DNA from: Clostridiaceae bacterium Marseille-Q4149
Lineage (GTDB): Bacteria; Bacillota; Clostridia; Oscillospirales; Oscillospiraceae
Assembly: GCA_018228685.1 (NCBI GenBank)
Contig: CP073691.1
Coordinates: forward strand, 1,860,001-1,924,000
Length of the DNA stretch: 64,000 bases
Direction: 5' to 3'
The notes under the pieces are model-generated. The model searched no databases. It had not been told where the DNA came from and saw only the letters and a list, made by a program, of their open reading frames with translations. Shown here in pieces: positions 51,403-58,472 of this stretch (its first letter is position 1; each line of letters starts with the position of its first letter). The translations under genes and the position numbers were made by a program.

Positions 51403-53154
51403 ATGGATAACAAGAAAGCGCCCTCACCCTTTGCTGTGCTGTGGGGTTGGGCAAGTGGTGAGCACGGCGGATTTTATGCTTCGGTAGCCCTGGCGGTGCT
51501 GGGGGTGGCCTGCGGTATGGCGCCATACTTCTGCGTGGCTGCTATGATTGGGCTGCTGCTGGAAGGAGGCGGCCTTGTGGAGTGCCTGCCCTGGTGCGGT
51601 CTGGCCCTGGCAGGCTATGCGGGAAAGGCGCTGTTTTCCACATGGTCTACCAGCCTGTCCCACACGGCCACCTATCACACGCTGCGGCGTGTGCGGCAAA
51701 ATCTGCTCTCCAAACTGAGCCGGGTGCCCATGGGGACGATCCTGGACACGCCCTCCGGCCAGTACAAGACCACCATTGTTGACCGGGTGGAAGGGATGGA
51801 GCCCACTCTGGCCCATCTGCTGCCGGAGATGACCTCCAATTTGCTGGTGCCAGTGAGCATCGCGGTCTATATCTTCGTCCTGGATTGGCGAATGGGGCTC
51901 GCCTCCCTGGTGACCACGGTGATTGGGTTCGCAGTAGCCTCCCAGAGTGGCAAGACTTACGCTGCCCGATGGCAGGGCGCCGTGGAGGTGGGCCGCCGTA
52001 TGGCAAATGCCATCGTGGAGTATGTGGGCGGCATCCAGGTGGTCAAAGCGTTCAGCCAGTCCGCCGGGTCTTATAAGCGGTACTCCGATGCCGTGACCGA
52101 GAACGCCCAATACTATGTGGACTGGATGGCGGACAATCAGAAGTATATGGCGGTCATGCAGGCGGTCATCCCCTCGGTGCTGCTGCCCGTCCTGCCGGTG
52201 GGACTGCTGATGTGGGGCAGCGGAAGCCTGAGCACCGCCGTATTCCTCACCATCGTCGTGCTGTCCCTGGGGCTTACCGGTCCTCTGGTATCAGCCATGA
52301 CCTTTGTGGACGAATTGGCGGTGGTGGGTACCAATGTGGGTGAGATTTCCGCCATTCTGGAGGCTCCGGAGCTGGAGCGCCCCGCGGCAGAGACGAAGCT
52401 GAATGGGCTGGGTATCCGGCTGGATCATGTGTCCTTTGCCTACAAGCAGGAGGACGGTGAAGTGCTCCACGATGTAAGTCTGGACATCCGGCCGGGGACG
52501 GTCACCGCTCTGGTGGGCCCTTCCGGCTCCGGCAAGAGCACCATCGCCAAGCTCATCGCCGGTTTCTGGGATGTGACGGGCGGCTCTGTCGCCTTGGGCG
52601 GTGTGGATCTGCGGAAGATCCCGCTGGAGCAGCTCAACCGCCAGATTGCCTATGTATCTCAGGACAACTACCTCTTTGACCGCACGGTGCAGGACAACAT
52701 CCGCATGGGCCGCCTGAACGCCACCGATGCGGAAGTCGAGGCGGTAGCCAAGGTTGCCGGGTGCGATGATTTCATCCGCCAACTGGATCAGGGCTACGAC
52801 ACCATTTGCGGCGGGGGCGGCGGCCACCTTTCCGGCGGCGAAAAGCAGCGCATTTCCATTGCCCGCGCCATGCTGAAGGATGCCCCTATCGTCATTCTCG
52901 ACGAGGCCACCGCCAGCATCGACCCGGAGAATGAGGCGGTCATTCAGCAGGCTATCTCCCGGCTGACGGAGGGCAAGACGCTGATCGTCATTGCCCACCG
53001 GCTGGGCACGGTGGCCGGCGCGGACAACATTGTTGTGGTGGAAGATGGCCGGATCGCCGCCCAGGGGAAGCAGGAGGAGCTGCTGGCCTCCTGCCCGCTG
53101 TACCGGCAAATGTGGCAGTCCTATCTGGGCGTCCGGGACGGAGAGGAGGAATAA
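51403..53154 (+). CDS. ABC half-transporter, first subunit of cassette-5 pair
   Basis: The 583-residue protein has six membrane helices, GPSGSGKST (371), VSQDNYLF, LSGGEKQR (475), VILDEATASID (495) and VIAHRLGTV (530). AAAGGGG lies nine bases before the ATG. It closely resembles the TetR-linked protein at 23535 throughout (for example AKLIAGFWDVT after Walker A). Its partner begins four bases after the stop. Confidence 0.88.
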   Translation: MDNKKAPSPFAVLWGWASGEHGGFYASVALAVLGVACGMAPYFCVAAMIGLLLEGGGLVECLPWCGLALAGYAGKALFSTWSTSLSHTATYHTLRRVRQNLLSKLSRVPMGTILDTPSGQYKTTIVDRVEGMEPTLAHLLPEMTSNLLVPVSIAVYIFVLDWRMGLASLVTTVIGFAVASQSGKTYAARWQGAVEVGRRMANAIVEYVGGIQVVKAFSQSAGSYKRYSDAVTENAQYYVDWMADNQKYMAVMQAVIPSVLLPVLPVGLLMWGSGSLSTAVFLTIVVLSLGLTGPLVSAMTFVDELAVVGTNVGEISAILEAPELERPAAETKLNGLGIRLDHVSFAYKQEDGEVLHDVSLDIRPGTVTALVGPSGSGKSTIAKLIAGFWDVTGGSVALGGVDLRKIPLEQLNRQIAYVSQDNYLFDRTVQDNIRMGRLNATDAEVEAVAKVAGCDDFIRQLDQGYDTICGGGGGHLSGGEKQRISIARAMLKDAPIVILDEATASIDPENEAVIQQAISRLTEGKTLIVIAHRLGTVAGADNIVVVEDGRIAAQGKQEELLASCPLYRQMWQSYLGVRDGEEE

Positions 53155-53157
53155 GAG

Positions 53158-54888
53158 ATGTTCAGTGTACTTCGGAAAATTTCCGCCTTTGCGGGCAGCC
53201 GCAGGGGGCTTTTGAAAAAATCCATGCTCGTGGCTTTCCTGGGGGCTGTGTTCACCGCCTTCCAGTTCTGGGCCCTGATGCTGACCCTGGAGATCCTGGT
53301 GGCCGGCGCGAACTTGAGCATATGGCCGGTGATCGGCGTCATGCTGGTCTCTGTGGCGGGACGGACCGCCTGCTCCTACTGGTCCACCAATGCGGAGACA
53401 GAGACGGGCTACTTCATGGTGGCGGAAAAACGGGTCCATATCGGAGACCGGCTGCGCTACATCCCCATGGGCTACTTCAATGACAACTCCTTGGGCAACA
53501 TTACCGCCGTAGTCACCACCACACTGGGAGATGTGGAGAATAACGCCGCCCGATGCCTGGTCAGCGTCATCGGCGGGTTCCTCAACACTCTGGCCATGAG
53601 TCTGGCAATCCTGCTTGTAGATTGGCGGCTCGGCCTGCTGGCTATCGGGGGGATTCTTGCCTATCTGCTGGTTGCGGAACTGAGCCAGCGGTCTCTGCTC
53701 AAGACAGGGCCTGCCCGCCAGCACGCCCAGATGAAGCTGGTGGAGGCAGTGCTGGAGTACATCCAGGGCATGAGTGTGGTAAAGGCTTACGGCCTGGATA
53801 AGGACAGCGGCCAGGCTGTGCAGAAAACCGTGGATGAAAGCTGTGAAAAGGCCCTGGGGCTGGAACACTCCGTAGCCCCCTGGATGGGCCTGCGGCAGAT
53901 TACGGTGCGGGTGTTCGCCGTGGCGCTGGCTGTGTGCGCCCTGGTGCTCTATTCCAGCGGGAGCCTGCCTCTGACCCGGTGCCTGCTGATGCTTGTTGCC
54001 TCTTTCATGCTTTACGCGGAGCTGGAGAGCGCCGGCAATATGGCAGACAATCTCCAGATGCTGGGCGCCTCTATGGATAAGGCCAATTCCATCGACGATA
54101 CGCCGGTGATGGACATTGACGGGGCGGAGCTCCGCCCGGAGGATGCCTCTGTCCGGTTTGAGGATGTCTCTTTTTCCTATGGGGAACGGACCATTCTGGA
54201 TCATGTGAGCCTTACAGTCCCCGCCGGCAGCACCACCGCCGTGGTAGGTCCCTCCGGCGGCGGCAAGACCACTCTGTGCAATCTTATCGCCCGCTTCTGG
54301 GATGTCCAGGGCGGAAGGATCACCGTGGGCGGCCATGATGTGCGGGAGTACAAGCTGGACAGCCTGATGAAGAACATCTCCATGGTGTTCCAGTCGGTGT
54401 ATCTTTTCAACGATACCGTGGAGAACAACATCAAGTTCGGCCGCCCGGACGCCACCCATGAGCAGGTGGTGGCCGCGGCCAAGGCCGCCTGCTGCCACGA
54501 TTTTATCATGGCCCTGCCGGATGGCTACGACACGGTATTGGGAGAGGGCGGCGGTTCTCTCTCCGGGGGTGAGAAGCAGCGTATCTCCATCGCCCGGGCC
54601 ATGCTCAAGGATGCGCCCATCGTAATTCTGGACGAGGCCACGGCCAGCGTAGACCCGGAGAACGAAGCGGAACTCCAGGCCGCGATCTCCTCTCTGACAA
54701 AGGGGAAAACCCTGATCCTGATCGCCCACCGGCTGAAAACGGTGCGCAATGCCGACCAGATCCTGGTCCTCAATGGCGGGCACATTGTCCAGCGGGGAAC
54801 TCATGAGGAACTGATCGCCCAACCGGGCCTGTATGCCGACTTTGTTCATGTCCGGGCCAAGGCCAACAGTTGGAAGCTGGAGGCTTGA
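53158..54888 (+). CDS. ABC half-transporter, second subunit of cassette-5 pair
   Basis: The 576-residue protein has six membrane helices, GPSGGGKTT (362), VFQSVYLF, LSGGEKQR (467), VILDEATASVD (487) and LIAHRLKTV (522). It is a close relative of 25274. It is followed by a small membrane-protein gene rather than directly by DtxR, so this cassette has gained or kept extra material. Confidence 0.88.
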   Translation: MFSVLRKISAFAGSRRGLLKKSMLVAFLGAVFTAFQFWALMLTLEILVAGANLSIWPVIGVMLVSVAGRTACSYWSTNAETETGYFMVAEKRVHIGDRLRYIPMGYFNDNSLGNITAVVTTTLGDVENNAARCLVSVIGGFLNTLAMSLAILLVDWRLGLLAIGGILAYLLVAELSQRSLLKTGPARQHAQMKLVEAVLEYIQGMSVVKAYGLDKDSGQAVQKTVDESCEKALGLEHSVAPWMGLRQITVRVFAVALAVCALVLYSSGSLPLTRCLLMLVASFMLYAELESAGNMADNLQMLGASMDKANSIDDTPVMDIDGAELRPEDASVRFEDVSFSYGERTILDHVSLTVPAGSTTAVVGPSGGGKTTLCNLIARFWDVQGGRITVGGHDVREYKLDSLMKNISMVFQSVYLFNDTVENNIKFGRPDATHEQVVAAAKAACCHDFIMALPDGYDTVLGEGGGSLSGGEKQRISIARAMLKDAPIVILDEATASVDPENEAELQAAISSLTKGKTLILIAHRLKTVRNADQILVLNGGHIVQRGTHEELIAQPGLYADFVHVRAKANSWKLEA

Positions 54889-54946
54889 TGCGGCGGCTTA
54901 TCTGCCTGCCGGACTCCGTTGTATCATGGGCTGGGGAGGGACTTCT

Positions 54947-55234
54947 ATGGAATTGAATTTTGAGGGGATCGCAGTCGGAGCGGCCTCTCTGCTGGTGATT
55001 GGAGCCTTTCATCCGCTGGTAATCTGGTGTGAATACCACTTTTCTCAAAAGATTTGGCCGCTGTTTCTCCTGTGCGGGCTGATCTGCCTGGGTTTGGCGC
55101 TGTTTGCACATGGGCTGCTCTCTATTCTTTTGGGACTTGTGGGCGTGGCTTTTCTTTGGAGCATCCGGGAACTGAAAGAACAGGCACGGCGGGTAGAGCG
55201 GGGATGGTTTCCCAAAAATCCCAAGCGAACTTAA
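54947..55234 (+). CDS. DUF4491-family small membrane protein
   Basis: The 95-residue protein has three hydrophobic segments (GAASLLVIGAFHPLVIW, IWPLFLLCGLICLGLALF, LLSILLGLVGVAFLW) and the family's C-terminal SIRELKEQ..RVERGWFPKNPKR motif. The ATG at 54947 has GGGAGGG seven bases upstream. DUF4491 has no known function. Its position between the ABC pair and the DtxR gene suggests co-transcription with the transporter. Confidence 0.8.
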   Translation: MELNFEGIAVGAASLLVIGAFHPLVIWCEYHFSQKIWPLFLLCGLICLGLALFAHGLLSILLGLVGVAFLWSIRELKEQARRVERGWFPKNPKRT

Positions 55235-55450
55235 CACAGGAGCGCCGAGGAGTTCCAGACTACGGATGACAGTGCCAGGGTTCAGGAGATTTTCGATGAA
55301 CTGCTGAACTTCGACAACGACAATGTATTGGATCTGCCCCTGCTGTTTGTCAAGGATATGATCGTCTACAACACTGACAAAATCGCAGGCTATGATTTTT
55401 CCAGCACGCCCATGTTCTTTGATGTGCGGCTGATCCAGCCGGCGGAGTGA
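55235..55450 (+). pseudogene. remnant coding fragment lacking a start codon
   Basis: Directly after the DUF4491 stop, the same frame stays open for 71 codons with protein-like composition (VQEIFDELLNFDNDNVL, LPLLFVKDMIVYNTDKI, STPMFFDVRLIQPAE) and ends at TGA 55448-55450. There is no suitable start codon or ribosome-binding site at its 5' end. It looks like the C-terminus of a larger lost gene, left when the cassette was assembled. I do not recognise the parent protein. Confidence 0.4.
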
Positions 55451-55468
55451 TGGACTAGCAGAATATGA

Positions 55469-55504
55469 GACAAGGAGCCGGCCTGCTAAGACCGGCTCCT
55501 TGTC
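55469..55504 (+). terminator. strong hairpin between remnant and DtxR gene
   Basis: GACAAGGAGCCGG pairs perfectly with CCGGCTCCTTGTC across a ten-base loop. It lacks a U-tract on the plus strand, so it may be an mRNA processing or stabilising structure, or an old terminator. Confidence 0.5.
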
Positions 55505-55541
55505 AAAGGATGTGTTTCCAAAGGAAAGGGGGCAGATTTGT

Positions 55542-55910
55542 TTGTCGTTGCACCAGTCCGGCGAGGACTACTTGGAAGCTATATTGATGCTCCAGAAAGA
55601 GAAAGGCATGGTGCGCTCCGTGGATGTGGCCCGGCACATGGGGGTGTCTAAACCCAGTGTATGCCACGCAGTAGCAACCTTAAAAAAGGGCGGTTTCCTC
55701 ACCATAGACGAGGACTTCTTTCTCCGCCTGACTGATGTGGGCCGTGAGGTAGCCGAGCAGACCTATGAGAAACACTGCTTCTTTACCCGCTTGTTGACGG
55801 AGGCGGGTGTCGATCCAAAAACAGCGGAACAGGAGGCCTGCTGCATGGAGCATGTGATTAGCGAGAATAGCTTTCGGCATCTAAAGCAAAGTATGGACAA
55901 AAAGAAATAG
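55542..55910 (+). CDS. DtxR/MntR-family metal-dependent regulator, cassette 5
   Basis: The 122-residue protein probably uses a TTG start at 55542, nine bases after AGGGGG; an in-frame TTG at 55548 is also possible. It contains SGEDYLEAIL, VARHMGVSKPSVCHAVATL, KHCFFTRLL and EACCMEH with the candidate Cys, Glu and His ligands. The usual Arg after the Cys is another Cys here. The rest follows the cassette-4 copy closely. There is no SH3-like domain. Confidence 0.85.
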   Translation: MSLHQSGEDYLEAILMLQKEKGMVRSVDVARHMGVSKPSVCHAVATLKKGGFLTIDEDFFLRLTDVGREVAEQTYEKHCFFTRLLTEAGVDPKTAEQEACCMEHVISENSFRHLKQSMDKKK

Positions 55911-55928
55911 TCGCGGGAGGTGAAGCTG

Positions 55929-56225
55929 TTGACGGGGGTAGCTGTACTGCAATATGGGAATTTGCGTATTGATCCAAACCAACGCAGGGTCTATGTAAAT
56001 GAACAAGTTGTGGAGTTAACTACAATGGAGTTCAATATTTTATATTATCTGGCCTTACACCCCGGCTGGACTTTTACCCGGGAGCAGCTTTACCAGTATG
56101 CAATGCCCAATGATTTTGCCTCTGGCCTTGAAAGCGTTACCAGCCGGATCTACAAGATACGGAAAAAACTAAATATCAATGCGATTCAAACGGTACACGG
56201 ATACGGTTATCGCTTTGAGAAGTAG
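55929..56225 (+). CDS. stand-alone OmpR-type winged-helix regulator, cassette 5 (98 aa)
   Basis: A TTG start lies eight bases after GGAGG. The bare winged helix (ELTTMEFNILYYLALHPGWTF, SVTSRIYKIRKKL, TVHGYGYRFEK) is nearly identical to the copy at 48593. It closes the last cassette. Confidence 0.8.
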   Translation: MTGVAVLQYGNLRIDPNQRRVYVNEQVVELTTMEFNILYYLALHPGWTFTREQLYQYAMPNDFASGLESVTSRIYKIRKKLNINAIQTVHGYGYRFEK

Positions 56226-56229
56226 AAGT

Positions 56230-56274
56230 AAAAGGGAGCGGCCTTTGTTGATCAATGAAGGTTGCTCCCTTTTG
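56230..56274 (+). terminator. terminator after cassette 5
   Basis: AAAGGGAGC pairs with GCTCCCTTT, enclosing GGCCTT/AAGG, followed by TTGCC. Confidence 0.7.
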
Positions 56275-56400
56275 CCGTGTTGAAAATTGGAATTAAAATG
56301 GAAAAAGTGAAAACTCAGTCAGAATTTGGTCAGATTTACCGAATACAATGGAGATAAATTCTAACCATATAGGCAACTTTCGAAAACGGGAGGAATGTGT

Positions 56401-56448
56401 ATGAAAACTAAAAATCGAAATAGCAGAGGGAATTTCAAGTTGCGTTAG
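56401..56448 (+). CDS. possible 15-residue leader peptide
   Basis: GGGAGG lies seven bases before an ATG. The 15 codons read MKTKNRNSRGNFKLR and stop at TAG, which is the first base pair region of a strong terminator hairpin. The ribosome-binding site is excellent for so short a frame. It looks like a regulatory leader or a very small basic peptide. Confidence 0.45.
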   Translation: MKTKNRNSRGNFKLR

Positions 56449-56489
56449 GCGGTCTTATTCTTAAATGAATGAGGCCGCCTTTTCTTTTA
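56447..56489 (+). terminator. terminator overlapping the leader stop codon
   Basis: AGGCGG..TATTC pairs with GAATGAGGCCGCCT (with G-U pairs), followed by TTTTCTTTT. The stem begins at the stop codon of the 15-residue frame, so a terminating or stalled ribosome would interfere with folding. Confidence 0.65.
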
Positions 56490-56899
56490 ATTCCCGACAA
56501 AATTCTACAAAAAAATCAAATTACTGAACCTGGATCATTGGCAGACCTGCTGCCCGCTCTAATGGGCAATGCAGGTTCGTGTGCAAAGTGCGGTTCAGAT
56601 GGCAAGGAGCCAAATGCGCATGGAAAGTTTGAAAACCATGCACATAAAAAGGTTCGTCGCCCATCTGCTTACATTTCGACACACAGTTTACTATCGAATA
56701 TGGTTCTTCTGCCGCCCTTTTCGGAGGACAGGGCGGGAACATCACAAGACAAGCGACAAGCCTCCTCCTGCGGGCGTCGGAAGTCGTGACGGACTTCTTT
56801 ATGTGTATCACACAGCCGATTGCTCACCTTTGTGGTGTGTGGTCGGCTGCGTTGTTTTATATAGAACACGAAGACGCCCATTAGTTCGGTGCCGATCCC
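56490..56899. other. 410-base interval without a convincing gene
   Basis: Open frames exist on both strands but lack ribosome-binding sites and have poor protein composition. The stretch holds a partial hairpin AGCCGAT/GTCGGCT (about 56815-56852) followed by GCGTTGTTTT. It is probably an untranslated leader of the sigma-like gene or degenerate coding sequence. Confidence 0.5.
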
Positions 56900-56944
56900 C
56901 TCCAAATGTTCAAGATTCCCAAAAATTCTTGAACGATTTGGAGG
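56900..56944 (+). promoter_or_regulatory. hairpin sequestering the Shine-Dalgarno of the sigma-like gene
   Basis: CTCCAAATGTTCAAGA (56900-56915) pairs with TCTTGAACGATTTGGAG (56927-56943) with a single bulge and an 11-base loop. The GGAGG at 56940-56944 lies inside the 3' arm, so translation of the gene at 56953 would be blocked unless the stem opens. Confidence 0.65.
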
Positions 56945-56952
56945 ACAAGACC

Positions 56953-57366
56953 ATGCGGTATCGAAATAATGGACAAATAGAGGAAGAACTGCAAATCAGA
57001 TTTACAGGTTACTTAATCCAGGCAGTAAAACGCACACGGCGCGATTACCTGAACACACTCAACCAATACAGCAACAGTGAAATACTGACCGATACAACCT
57101 ATACCACAGGACAGACTTTGGAACAAGAGGTTACAGAGCACCTTCCTCTATGGGATGTGATCGAAAGTAATGCGCTCTTCTATGCACTCAAGCGGTTGAA
57201 TGAACGCGAGCGGTATGTGTTCCTGTCGCATGTTTTGGACAACTGCCCTTTTGACTTGATTGGTGTAAGACTGGGCCTGACTTATAAAGGCGCAGCCGCA
57301 GTCTATTACCGTGCTGTTCAAAAGTTGAGAAAAAGTATTGAGGGGGTGGAAAAACATGATATTTGA
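56953..57366 (+). CDS. sigma-70-like / HTH regulator of Tn916-type elements
   Basis: The 137-residue protein has an N-terminal helical part and a C-terminal region-4-like HTH (ALKRLNERERYVFLSHVLDN, DLIGVRLGLTYKGAAAVYYRAVQKLRKSI). This matches the small sigma-like regulators found in Tn916-family and related ICEs. The ATG has GGAGG eight bases upstream. The frame is open upstream to 56569, but the translated extension is not protein-like. It overlaps the next gene by 11 bases. Confidence 0.8.
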   Translation: MRYRNNGQIEEELQIRFTGYLIQAVKRTRRDYLNTLNQYSNSEILTDTTYTTGQTLEQEVTEHLPLWDVIESNALFYALKRLNERERYVFLSHVLDNCPFDLIGVRLGLTYKGAAAVYYRAVQKLRKSIEGVEKHDI

Positions 57367-57538
57367 ACAACTGTTGTTTCAGGCAAAAGAAGGTGATCTG
57401 GAGTCAATTACCGATATTTTGAATATGTATCGGCCCTTACTGCTCAAATATTCTGTAATTGACGGCCGGCTGGATGAGGATCTATACCAGGAGCAGTGCA
57501 TTACATTGATGCGAGCCATCAAACTGTTCCGAATTTGA
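57356..57538 (+). CDS. HTH_16-like small ICE regulatory protein
   Basis: The 60-residue protein (MIFEQLLFQAKEGDLESI, ILNMYRPLLLKYS, DLYQEQCITLMRAIKLF) fits the short helix-turn-helix family encoded beside the sigma-like gene in Tn916-type elements. It overlaps that gene's 3' end and is closed by two terminators. Together they usually belong to the transfer-control region of an ICE. Confidence 0.75.
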   Translation: MIFEQLLFQAKEGDLESITDILNMYRPLLLKYSVIDGRLDEDLYQEQCITLMRAIKLFRI

Positions 57539-57546
57539 ATTTATGA

Positions 57547-57582
57547 GAAAGGCTCCGAGACCTTTTGATCTCGGGGCCTTTC
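57547..57582 (+). terminator. terminator after the sigma-like operon
   Basis: GAAAGGCTCCGAGA pairs with TCTCGGGGCCTTTC around an eight-base loop. Confidence 0.75.
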
Positions 57583-57620
57583 CCGTGGATTCAAACAGGA
57601 TGTACTAAGAGGAAAAAAAC

Positions 57621-57656
57621 AAGCGCACAGCAGTAGTTGGATGCTGCTGTGCGCTT
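57621..57656. terminator. second hairpin terminator in the 57.5-57.8 kb gap
   Basis: AAGCGCACAGCA pairs perfectly with TGCTGTGCGCTT around a 12-base loop, followed by ATTTCG and preceded by GGAAAAAAAC, so it could serve either strand. The convergent minus-strand operon ends at 57774. Confidence 0.65.
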
Positions 57657-57773
57657 ATTTCGATATAACCTATGGACCCCAACTTTGCGGTTGGGGCCAC
57701 ACTGCGGTAAAACCTACCCTACTACGATTTTTTATTGCTGCGAAAAGGAGCTCTGACCATACCTATTGTAATT

Positions 57774-58472
57774 TCATTGCTCTTCTCCAGCGGCAGCCTT
57801 ATCATAGTAGTAGATATAGGCGTTGTAATCCCGAAACCGAGTGATCAGCCGAATCCGGATGTACAAATGTGCCGTTTCAGAATAGAGGTTAAATTCAGTC
57901 GGATCACTGGTAGTCTCGGCATATCGGCAGAAGCGTTTCATGGTCTCCAGCGTCTTAAAGGCCGGCAACTTGAATAGGGCATTTTGAAACTCATCGATTT
58001 CTTTTACCAACTCTGGCGGCGTCTTTTTGCCGCTCTCATTGTGCCAGGTTGTCCACCAGCGGTATCCATCGTAATCCGAACGGGAATAAGCAAGTTCGCT
58101 GACGGGGCGTTCGATGAGCTGCATTGGAGGCTTGTAGGTGTGCTTGAACACTTCTGAAAAAGTGCAGTTCTGCACCAGATAACAGATGGACTTTTCCGCT
58201 TTTTTCTTCAGGTGTCCAGACTTGACGGCATCCCATTCCACGAGGAGCAGGGGCGTATGGGCGGCATCCCGAAGGGCCTCATCCATGCCGCAGGCTTCAC
58301 AGATCTGCACATCCGCGTATCGACTGAGGGCGTTGACCATCAGGTGGGCTGCCAGAGGAGCGCCACACCGCAGGCATTTGGGAGGGGCCGCTGCATCGCC
58401 ATGAGCATAAAGCTTTTTGTCTTGCTTCCAAGCGGCTTCCAGTAATTCTTTGGGGTATAATTTGATTTTCAT
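57774..58472 (-). CDS. hypothetical protein with an N-terminal zinc-ribbon-like motif (232 aa)
   Basis: Residues 33-65 contain CLRCGAPL and ICEACGMDEALRD, a two-CxxC pattern typical of a structural zinc site. The rest is aromatic-rich (YDGYRWWTTWHNESGKKTP) and helical toward the C-terminus. It is the last gene of the nine-gene minus-strand operon, and its start overlaps the stop of the DUF4313 gene. Proteins like this are common ICE accessory genes; its function is unknown. Confidence 0.7.
   Translation of the reverse strand: MKIKLYPKELLEAAWKQDKKLYAHGDAAAPPKCLRCGAPLAAHLMVNALSRYADVQICEACGMDEALRDAAHTPLLLVEWDAVKSGHLKKKAEKSICYLVQNCTFSEVFKHTYKPPMQLIERPVSELAYSRSDYDGYRWWTTWHNESGKKTPPELVKEIDEFQNALFKLPAFKTLETMKRFCRYAETTSDPTEFNLYSETAHLYIRIRLITRFRDYNAYIYYYDKAAAGEEQ

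Noticed and set aside
52291..54849. 852-codon open frame on the minus strand
   Set aside because: It is an antisense shadow of the two cassette-5 ABC genes; composition is His/Gln/Asp-rich without domain motifs and the plus strand has clear ABC signatures. The same applies to long reverse frames at 15080-16114, 16142-17635, 17672-19423, 24294-25445, 25346-27133, 31141-32484 and 44627-46378.
11787..56225. Lantibiotic or bacteriocin export/immunity cluster
   Set aside because: No precursor peptide with leader, modification enzyme or C39 peptidase domain was found near any ABC pair; DtxR-type regulators and ECF importers fit metal or cofactor transport better.
11787..56225. Siderophore biosynthesis locus
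   Set aside because: No NRPS, PKS, salicylate synthase or NIS synthetase gene is present; only transport and regulation are seen.
6603..56225. Two-component systems
   Set aside because: The OmpR-type proteins lack receiver domains and no histidine kinase gene is present.
56569..56952. N-terminal extension of the sigma-like protein in the same frame
   Set aside because: The translated extension is rich in Arg, Cys and His without protein-like pattern, and a GGAGG at correct spacing supports the ATG at 56953.
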